Source: Nelumbo lutea (taxonomy: Eukaryota > Streptophyta > Magnoliopsida > Proteales > Nelumbonaceae). Taken from it: 64,000 nucleotides of DNA. Below, piece by piece: positions 55,891 through 64,000 of the stretch. How positions within the stretch are numbered: position 1 is the first letter of the stretch; each line of letters starts with the position of its first letter. The notes beneath the pieces were generated by a model. It did not search any database and was not told the DNA's origin. It saw only the letters and a program-made list of their open reading frames with translations. The position numbers were made by a program, and so were the translations under genes. Where the stretch lies: assembly GCA_022828595.1 (NCBI GenBank), contig JAKGHH010000005.1:58833655-58897654 (forward strand), written 5' to 3'.

Positions 55891-56720
55891 TGGAGTGTTA
55901 ACTGGTGGAAGGTATTTGTCCCGTGTCACACAATGAAGGAGGTCTTAGTCCAATTAAAAAAGGAGATGTTTTAGTTAGGAGAAGTCTCAAGGGTCTCAAG
56001 GGAGGTTTAAGTCTTTTAGCCCCCCCAAGCAATCTGAGGCTACAAATGAGAGCTCTACCTCCTGGGTTTAGGGCACCCAATTTGGGTAGAGTTAGCTTGA
56101 ACCCACCCGGAAAAAGGTCAAGTTGGGTTGAAGTTTGAGTTAGGGTTAGGGTTCAAAAGTACAACTTAATTTGGCCAATTTGAACCAGCACAAAGACAAT
56201 GATAATTATATCCTTTTACATAGACCTTAGCTCCACTTAACTTGGTCCAACTTACACCCCCTTTCGAGCCGATTAGGAGTGCAAGTCAAGTCAGGTCAGG
56301 TTATGTTGAAGTCAATCCTAACCCAACCTGAATTGTTGAACCCCACAATCCCAACCATAAATGTTTAGTTGGGTTAGGATTTGGTAGGGCTTAGGTCAGA
56401 CTCAGGGTGGGCTTGGTTTAGTCTTAGGTTGCCCCAATAATTCATGCCTATTCAATATTAGAATTGTTTTGTGCAAAAAAAAAAAAAAAAAGTTATGAAT
56501 GCATAGTTGCATAACCAAACATAAACTTATGAATGCATAGGTGGATATACATACATGCATAAATACTAAATATACCTATATACAAGTATTTGCTATTTAT
56601 ATGCATAAATATACTGACTTAATAAAAGCATAAATATATATTTATATAGTATCTATAAATGTAAATTTTAAGTTAATTGGGTTCGGGTTGGTCAAGGCTT
56701 CCCTTAACCCAACCCAATGT
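55891..56720. other. Intergenic stretch with GTTGGGTTAGG-type repeat
   Basis: AGTGCAAGTCAAGTCAGGTC near 56278 and CCCAACCTGAATTGTTGAAC resemble 45668-45735. The inverse GTTGGTCAAGGCTTCCCTTA...CCCAACCCAATG lies near 56690. No gene. Confidence 0.45.
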
Positions 56721-56723
56721 TAA

Positions 56724-56986
56724 GGGTCCGTTTGGCTTGCAGGAATAGGAGTTCAGAATTTGAATCAAAATGGTCCATTATAATTCCAACTGTTTTATTT
56801 GATGGAATTGGAATCCCATTCCCATTACTGTGGAATGACATTCCCCAACATGAGGGAATGGGCATTCCCTCCCCCTCTTTAAGAAATGAGAATTCATTCT
56901 AGTCAACTTTGATTCTGGTTTTTTACTGAATCATACAGGTGAAGGGAATATACTATTCCAATTCCGGTTGAAAACCAAATTGACCC
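56724..56986. mobile_element. Tourist-like MITE, copy 2
   Basis: GGGTCCGTTTGGCTTG and AAAACCAAATTGACCC are inverted ends. TAA flanks both sides (56721-56723, 56987-56989). 263 bp without coding capacity. Confidence 0.85.
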
Positions 56987-56989
56987 TAA

Positions 56990-57244
56990 GGATCCATTTG
57001 GTTTGTAGTCGGAGTCGGAATTGAAATGGTCTATTCCCATAGTTTGTTTGGTTCAGACATGAATGAGAATGAAATTGGAATCAACGAGAATGTGATTTCA
57101 TTCCCAAGGGAGGGGTATGGAATGGCCATTCCCTCAAATGGGGGAATGTCATTCTAGCAGGGATGGGAATGAGATTCTAATTCGGCCCAACCAAGTAGTT
57201 GGATTCTAATTCTATACCCCTATTCCCGCGAAACAAACAAGGCC
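56990..57244. mobile_element. Tourist-like MITE, copy 3, sharing a TAA with copy 2
   Basis: Ends GGATCCATTTGGTTTG and GAAACAAACAAGGCC. TAA at 56987-56989 and 57245-57247. The interior GGCCATTCCCTCAAATGGGG matches the copy at 15505. Confidence 0.8.
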
Positions 57245-57356
57245 TAAGTTTTTAATTTTGATAGATCTATATAAATATATTAAGCTGAAATGTGTAGGCA
57301 TGAAGGCCTAAGGATGAGGTAATTAGAATCTAACAATATTTTTTGCTTTTTTTCAT

Positions 57357-57730
57357 ATAAATTACAAGAATGCCACTCTCTACCAATTATCTCTCTTTCT
57401 TTGGTTTTTTTTTCCTTTCAAATTAAAAGAACGCTATTATCTCCTACCAACTCTCTCTCTCTCTCTCTCTCTCTCTTGCCTTTTTTTTTCAAATTACAAC
57501 AAATACCACTCTCTCCTAATGACTATTTTTCATACATATTTTGTTTTTTTCCTTTTAAATTACAAGAATGCCATTCTCTCCTACCAACTCTCTCTCTCTC
57601 TTGCATTTTTTTTCCTTTCAAATTACAAGAATGCCACACTCTCTCTTTTTCTTACAATTTACAAGAATGTCATATCTCTCTCTCTCTCTCTCTTCTTATA
57701 AATTACAAGAATGCCACTCTATCTCTAATT
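57357..57730 (+). repeat. CT-rich minisatellite
   Basis: About six irregular units of 50-75 bp, each with AAATTACAAGAATGCCA and a CTCTCT run. Confidence 0.8.
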
Positions 57731-57829
57731 GATGGAGACCTCAGCTCAGCATCTCGGCTGCTAAGGGACCTAAAATTAAAGGTAGTCGAGCTCGTACTTC
57801 TAAGTTCAAGCTCAAGTCTCTAATTCGAG

Positions 57830-58085
57830 TCGAGCTCTAGCTAGACGACACCTCGACAACTAAAGAAGACCTCGACCACTAAGGGAGATCTTGGCTTAGC
57901 ACCTTGACAATTAAGGGAGACCTTGGCCCGACACCTTGTCAACTAAGGGAGACCTTAGCTCAACACCTCGCTTGTTAGGAAAACCTCAGCTCGACACTTC
58001 AACAACTGAGGAAGACCTCGATTTGGCACATCAACAATTGAGGGAGACCTCGGCTTGGAACCTCGGTTACTTGAGAGACCTGCAA
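57830..58085 (+). repeat. 31-32 bp minisatellite
   Basis: GGGAGACCTTGGCCCGACAC-like units start every 31-32 bases (for example 57921, 57953, 57984, 58016, 58048), about seven copies. Confidence 0.85.
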
Positions 58086-58420
58086 TCAAATGTAGTCAAG
58101 CTCAAACTCGAGCTCAACTCTCTAATTTGAATCAAGCTCGAGCCTGATAGTTTATGAACGAGCCCCTGCAACGCAGGGCCCCTCCGCTAGTACCCAATGT
58201 TAAGTCGGATTCACACTTTTCAACCTTTAACCATAATCTAAACCCAACCCTAGTTGTTCGGGCTTGGTTCGGATTAATCCGGCCCAAGTTGTTGCCCTAA
58301 AAACTAGAGCCGATGGTTAACATTACATTCTTGGCGCACGTTAGAGAAATCCTTGAGCTAAGGTATTTAACGCTCCGTTCAACGATTTCGGTATTACTAT
58401 TTTCCCTCCGATTCTCTTCA

Positions 58421-61400
58421 ATGGGGCATAACAAGTGCAGGCGATTCAGAAGCAGCTCTTCCCACCGAGGTCAGTCCAGTAGTAACAAGGGACACCCTCG
58501 GTAATTTCGAGCATCAACTATTTCCAATCTTTCTCTGTTTTATTTCCGCTAACTTCTTGGTTTCGGCTTAGCCTTTTGGTTCACTGCTGTTATATTTCTC
58601 TGCATAAAATGCCTCAATTGTTTTTTCAAAAGCAAAAGAAAAAATTTTTGGCTTGCAAAATTGAGGTTCATCGCTCATTTTCCTCGTTATTTTGATTGTT
58701 GTCATCTTACCTGGAAGCTCGGACTCGGAGATATCTTCTAGTTGGGCAATACTAACTTGGGGTTTGTTTGAATATTGTGCTATGCCTCTTATACAGGGAT
58801 TATGATCACGACGAGTCTCTCCCAACTGATCTAGGTATTGCCATACTTTATATACCAACTAGAAAGCGTGAGTTGGCATCGGTTTTCTTTAGTTGTGGTT
58901 TTTACTGGAAAATTTAATTTGATACTGCATTTATTGCGGTTGATTCTACCGTTTTTATGCACTTTAGAGATTAACACAGGAGAATACTTCATTCCTATAG
59001 AATTTATTGATTTATAGGAAGTAATCTTCATTCAAATCAAATGGTTTGGCATTGCCAAGCACCAATTCCAAAACATTAAAATCAGCTAGTTCTTCATAAA
59101 CCAAATTACCAAACCCAAATCACAAATGTAGGAAGTGGAAACAAAATTTCGGTTGCCGTACAATTTTATAGTTCTGTGTTTAGTAGATTCGAACACTTAA
59201 ATACCGTTATCAGTTTGGTAGAAATCATTAATCAACTACATTATCACAAGAACATGAGAGGCAGTTAGCTGAACGGTAAGGTTCTTACATGGGATTTCTA
59301 AATTCTTCTTGCATTGTGCTCAATATTGCCACCGAACAGGCAAATTCATTGGTAAAGAAAGTACTCATATGTTGTCATATTCATGTTAATGCACTAATAA
59401 ACCTGAATCCACTTCTCCAAGCAAGATCCCTTTACCTGTCAATTGCACATAAACGAGATTGTCAAAAGCATCTATATATTTATGTTCAACAACTAATCAT
59501 GGACCATCCGAAGACTGAGCAAGTTTGTTTACAGAGCACCCTTATCCCTCTAATACTTGCCATGTCAAATGCTGGATGAATGAACATGTTATAACCTCAC
59601 AGGTTGTTCCTGTCTCGGGTTTTGTCGATCTAGGTACTGTTCATTTGATATATTTTCTATTCTATCAATGTACAAAGATCATGTTAAAATCTTCAAGTTA
59701 TTCCTGTTTTGACTTTGCGGATTTAGTCACATTAATGTATTCTGGATATATTTGTTTATTATTATTCTCTTAACCAAAGCTTTTAATCCAACAACAGGTT
59801 TCAATAATCAATATAACTTGGACTTGAATGGGAAGGTAGTTGGTTGTATCAACTATCAATAATAGGAATTTGGATGTTATCCTGATAAACAATGATTTAC
59901 GTGTTTACCTCTATGTAAGTTGAATTCCTAATTGGTCCAGATTTATTATAAAAGGTTAAATTCCTAAAGGGGAGATACTTAATTGTATCAACAATAGGCT
60001 TTTGGATGCTATCCTGCTAAACAATGGTTTATTTGTTTATTTGTTAGACTTGAACTGGATTGAACAGTTGAACCAATGACACAGTGAACTTTTTGGGTCC
60101 TGGTTATTTGATGATTCTTACAGGCTGAATGATCTAAATGATGGTTAAACCATTGAGATTTCCTGTGGTGGTTTAACCGGTAAAACTTTTATCCAGTGAG
60201 CTTTCCTTTTTTTTTTTTTGTCTCCGAGTCTGACAACATTGCATTTGACAACTAAGCTACAGTCTGCTTATCAATTGTATCTGTGATGCATCACAGTTGC
60301 ATTAGCTACTTTCTTGATCTATGTATTTATGTTTTGCTGTACAACTCTCCCCAGAAAAAGAAAATTAACCAAGGAGATGAAATATATCAATCATTTGTTC
60401 AGTCCTTTATTGTGTTGCCTGGATGAGATTGTAAGAAGACTGCAACTGAAGCTGGGTAAGACTTTTTTGGGTCAAGTATAGCCAAACTTATATGCTCTCT
60501 ACTCTAAAAAGTTATTTGTATATGGAATACCCTTTAGGTAGTCATTCTTCTTCTATAATTAGCTGCACAAAGTTATGATTAAGAATGCAAGCTGGGGTTA
60601 TCGTGATCAATCCTAACCCTAACCCAACCTTCCCCAATCATAACCCAGCTTGAGTCTCAACCTCAACACAACCCAATCAACCTGTTCTCTAGTCATGTTT
60701 CAACCTAAAAGAAACATGGAGAAATAACAGAGTGCAGAAAACAATTGAACAAAGAGAAGGATATCATGATTTCATTTAACCTAAAGCCGTGAAAGTGTAA
60801 AAAAAATTTATGAAGTCATCCAATATTCGCAAAATAAGAAATAAAGAAATTATAACAATGACTGAAGATGCATTTTTTTAATGGTTCCATGGGGCTACAC
60901 ATTGGGGGTTCCCATCCCCAAAACCCATAACCCCCCAACCCTGGTGAGGGCCGGATTTGGTCCCAAGTCTCCATTACAACCAGCTAGAGACTTTACCAAC
61001 CGAGCTAGTTGACACCTTCGGCTCAAGATGCAAATCTAGAGAGTGTTTTACTGTTGTCAGATGATATCCAGTTATACTTAATGTTGATCTGCATTTCCCC
61101 TAGTAATCATTCTATTAAGTTCAAATTCTGATTGGTGCTTCTTAGGAACCATGGGCCAGTAAGTTTAGGAGATTCAGGGATAGTAATGATGGTGCAGTAG
61201 TGCCATTCTTCCTGAGACTTATTGGGATAGATGATTTGGTCAGAGTATGGTTCTTATCCTTTCTGTTGCCCAGAATTTCCCAGATGCCTTGGCAACCATG
61301 TTATGCCCAGAATACAATTTTCTTTCCTTGAAAAAAAAGAGAAACCACTCAAAATCCTTACAAAATGAGGTGTTAATGAGAAAAGTTGAAATTTTAAGCA

Positions 61401-62751
61401 TGAGAGGTTCTTTTCTGGTCTTCTTTTCCCTCACTTTACTTGTTTGCTTCCCTATCCCTAATGTGCCATTTCTTGTCTTCCCCCATTTTATATCTTTCTA
61501 ATGAATTTTTGTTATCATCAAAGAAAGGGAGATGACTGATCCAACAAATATCTCGCAGATGCAGCAAACGAAGAGGAGTTTCTGGTTCCAAAAATCCAGC
61601 TTGCAATGTGGGTATGTTCTGGACATTTAATTCTCTAAGTTAACCATAAATCAGGTGGGAAATATGTTGTAATCTTGGTGCCATTTTCTTGTTGAACAAT
61701 TTGATGTTCCTACAAGGCCATGTTTGGATATAGTTGAATAATTTTTAAGAGTCAAATATTTTTAGTGATTCAACCAACAAAACTTTTTATGGGTTGGTTT
61801 CACAAATATTGGTAAGGAATTGGCATTTCATTTGAAGATTATCTGATGTCCAAACAATTTGATTTTTGCTTATTTACAACTCAGAAAGAGGGTAATTAGT
61901 TGGGTAGTTCTTCTAACATGTGGGAATGTATACTATGTTTCTTCAGTATTTTTGTTCTCTTTTGGTAACTATGTTCACCTTATAATTTTTCTATTTTTTC
62001 TCCATTTCTTAGTTGAGTAATATAAATTAATGTTTATAATACATTATTATTATATCCTTTCACATTTATGGTTTTGAACTTGTATATGATAAATTTAGTA
62101 GGTATCCTTTCCTGTCTATAGTTTCTAACTTTATTCATTTGTTGTATATGGTACAATTCAGTAGATAAGTTATTGTGTTTATTATTGTATGAAAATGCAC
62201 ATTTCTTCTATCTTCTGTAAATACATAGTGTTTTGATCAATAATAATTGTGACTTTATTAATCAATAAAAGAATGGTGTACAATGTATTTGCAAAGAGAT
62301 GTGCCAGGCATCCCATACAATCAAGCCTGTGCAACCTACCCTTACATGTTGAACTTCAAAATTCAAGTTACATCCCATTCCCTTTGTAAAGTTGCCCCTC
62401 AGAATAGTTGGGTCCTTTTCACTCATTGCCTAACCAGGGTAGCAGCCATACTATTGGCTGATCTGAACCTTCTGTAAATACATTGTTGAGCTCACAAATC
62501 CATTCTCACAAGCATTTTTTATTATTTTTTATTTTTATAAGAACAGACTTAGCATACATGCCAGGTTCTGACTTGTTAGACATATTGATACAACATGATT
62601 CTTGAGCTTATCACATCTTTCCATGTAATTTGGTGGAATATGAAAATCATTGATCTAAACTATAATATGGTGTTAATTCAGGATTTTGGACAATGTGATG
62701 TGAAAAGGTGCACAGGGCGTAAGCTTGCAAGATTTGGTCTGTTGAAAGAAA
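58421..62751 (+). CDS. TSR3: TSR3-like 18S rRNA aminocarboxypropyltransferase, 5' part
   Basis: Exons 58421-58500, 58797-58834, 61559-61611 and 62682-62751 join in frame at GT-AG sites. The product starts MGHNKCRRFRSSSSHRG (basic, low-complexity), continues DYDHDESLPTDL, then EEEFLVPKIQLAMW and DFGQCDVKRCTGRKLARFGL. The last two blocks are the signature start of the conserved TSR3 core. The enzyme moves the aminocarboxypropyl group of S-adenosylmethionine onto a pseudouridine of 18S rRNA, late in small-subunit maturation. The remaining core should follow beyond a donor at 62752, but no further exon appears before 64000, and a LINE lies in that interval. Intron 2 is 2.7 kb. The lack of stops in all four exons argues for a live gene. 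The core is sure; the first two exons rest on in-frame joins. Confidence 0.85.
58835..61558 (+). other. Intron 2 of the TSR3-like gene
   Basis: 2.7 kb, GTATTG donor and CGCAG acceptor. It contains a SINE-like repeat (60872-61024) and a GGGTTGGGTT-type fragment near 60590-60690. Several GT-AG mini-exons can be imagined, but they break the frame. Confidence 0.7.
60872..61024 (-). repeat. tRNA-derived SINE-like repeat
   Basis: On the minus strand TAGCTCGGTTGGTAAAG resembles a tRNA A box, and GGGACCAAATCC, about 27 bases on, resembles a B box. A-rich sequence follows at the other end. The layout is that of plant tRNA-derived SINEs. No target duplication was fixed. Confidence 0.6.
61612..62681 (+). 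other. Intron 3 of the TSR3-like gene
   Basis: GTATGT donor and TTCAG acceptor. T-rich, no gene inside. Confidence 0.75.
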
Positions 62752-63320
62752 GTATCTGACTTGATATTGATGTTTAATGTTCAGTTTTTAGTCGGTGCAT
62801 ATGCTTTCTTGACTTAGATTAGTCTCAATTGTTCTTCTTACTTATGTTCTATCAGTTTCTGTTCACGAATTTATTTTAACAAATTAAGAAAGAGCAATCT
62901 AACGTGGTTTTATGGGGTGTCAAGTTTACCTGCATCTAACAATTGAATTCAAGAAACAGAACAAAGTGGCTATCAAAATGTTTCTGAGAGGAAACTACTT
63001 GTACATGAAATGAGTGATTTTTTAGTCAGCATATAAGGTTAGAGCAGAGAATAGAAGAAGAGAGCCAACACAAAATTCTTTTCCAAAGATATGTGTTTTC
63101 TTTCCATCCAATATTCTCCTATGTATTTTTCTGTTTTCTTCTTCCTTAAAGTCTTTTTACATTTTTCTCCTGTATTTGTTCAACCAGTGAACCAGTAACT
63201 TGGGGTTAGAGACACGTCATTGTTGATCAGAGGCTGCATTTTGATGTCACCGCACCCTAATTGACATTTATAGGTCATCACCATACCACTCTTTAGTGGG
63301 TCCAGAAGTAATAATTGTGT
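62752..63320 (+). other. Probable start of TSR3 intron 4
   Basis: Starts GTATCT after phase-1 exon 4. No TSR3-like exon found to the LINE. Confidence 0.5.
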
Positions 63321-64000
63321 TTTTTGATAAATGATGAATATTTTATTAACATCAAGAGATTAAATCAGTACAAGCATCCCTTTTAGAGGCACAAGAGCAA
63401 ACACCCCTAAATCAAAAACAAAAAAGCAGATTAAAGGAAAATTACAGCTGAGCCCAGAGTAAAGTATCCCTGTTTGTCCTTTGTTTAGCAAGACAATCAG
63501 TTGTGATGATTTCCTAACCCAGTGTGCTCTTACATTCATTCTCCCCGTAAACCATTTAAATTTCTTAATTTCTCTCTATGATACGATGGAATAGAACCCG
63601 GATTTTGCACCCCATCCCATCACCACCACCTCAGAATCTCCTTCTATTATAAAATTTACCAAACTAAGCTGGTGAGATATCTGAATTCCTTGTGTTGCAA
63701 CAAGCAGTTCAGCCCTAATAGACTCTTCTTCCCCCACTGGCCCCAAGAATACTGCCAGGATGTTCCCATCCTTGCCTCTCACCACCCCACCTACACCAGA
63801 CCGGCCCAGATTTCCTTAACTGCTTCCATCAAGATTCAGTTTTAAGTACTCTTCCGGAGGTGGTGTGCAATCTGAATGTGTTCTAACCTTCTGAGAACTG
63901 CTATTTGCCACCACCCTCCAGTTTCCCCAAAAATTGTCAAAGGGAAACTGGTGAAAACAGTCCACAGTCTTTAACCAATGTATCACCCCAGTCATTACAC
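63320..64000 (-). mobile_element. LINE 3' end with RNase H domain, broken
   Basis: Minus-strand frames give LKLNLDGSS, a stop, then GGVVRGKDGNILAVFLG, EEESIRAELLVATQGI and NFIIEGDSEVVV. These are the first three acidic motifs of the plant RNase H-like domain found at the end of LINE-type reverse transcriptases. A further segment (WFTGRMNVRAHWVRKSSQ) follows out of frame. The element continues past the right edge. Stops and frame changes show it is dead. It lies in the presumed intron 4 of the TSR3-like gene, in inverse orientation. Confidence 0.75.

Larger units (their letters stand above)
57266..58190 (+). mobile_element. Non-autonomous Helitron with two minisatellites
   Basis: TCTATATAAATATATTAAGC follows an A. 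The end has a CCCTGCAACGCAGGG hairpin and then CCCCTCCGCTAG followed by T. Size 925 bp. The hairpin differs from that of the 10873 family, so it is another family. It has no gene; the Leu/Ser-rich frame inside comes from the CT-rich repeats. Confidence 0.72.

Noticed and set aside
57401..57823. 140-residue ORF rich in Leu and Ser
   Set aside because: It comes from the CTCTCT minisatellite inside the Helitron.
59607..59838. Mini-exons with GT-AG borders in TSR3 intron 2
   Set aside because: Including the 31-base piece shifts the frame to a stop. Joining exon 2 directly to 61559 restores the conserved core in frame.
60377..61345. Further exon-like pieces in TSR3 intron 2 (around 60377-60459 and 61148-61330)
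   Set aside because: The first has an in-frame TGA. The second has no similarity to TSR3 and is not needed for an in-frame join.

Overview
The window looks like nuclear DNA of a flowering plant. It is strongly AT-rich, uses GT-AG introns with TACTAA-like branch sites, and holds a FANTASTIC FOUR-domain gene, tetraspanin-8-like fragments and many plant transposon classes. No species is assigned. Only two host genes look functional: an intronless FAF-domain gene (39636-40685, +) and the first four exons of a TSR3-like rRNA-modification gene (58421-62751, +) that runs off the right edge. Nearly everything else is mobile or repeat DNA.

Layout. 811-1665: solo LTR with a perfect CTCAC target duplication and six 40-bp repeats. 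3160-10870: AT-rich Helitron-like and foldback repeats. 10873-14640: two head-to-tail Helitron copies, each carrying a broken tetraspanin first exon, followed by an unrecognised broken gene (about 15000-16440). 18190-20648: more AT-rich Helitron-like copies, head to tail. 21660-24195 and 34679-35500: a degenerate AT-rich tandem array split by a 10.5-kb Ty3/gypsy (Tat-type) retrotransposon at 24196-34678. 36560-37020: small tandem and direct repeats. 37320-41000: the FAF gene and its upstream region. 41570-58190: an island of MITEs, foldbacks and Helitrons (hAT MITE 47910-48451, three MULE-like MITEs 50055-52926, Helitron 53621-55890 on the minus strand, paired Tourist-like MITEs 56724-57244, Helitron 57266-58190). 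58421-62751: TSR3 exons. 63330-64000: 3' end of a LINE.

The Tat element is the richest object. Its gag-protease-RT-RNase H-integrase region reads on the minus strand. Between integrase and the 3' LTR a second gene reads on the plus strand, with a gypsy-type transposon domain, a coiled coil and two spliceosomal introns. Both genes are dead. Most in-frame stops sit where CAG, CGA or TGG codons would be expected, the spectrum of methyl-cytosine decay.

The other notable objects are the Helitron pair that captured and duplicated a tetraspanin exon, and a scattered family of short foldbacks sharing a GTGCATTGGGAATATC-like core.
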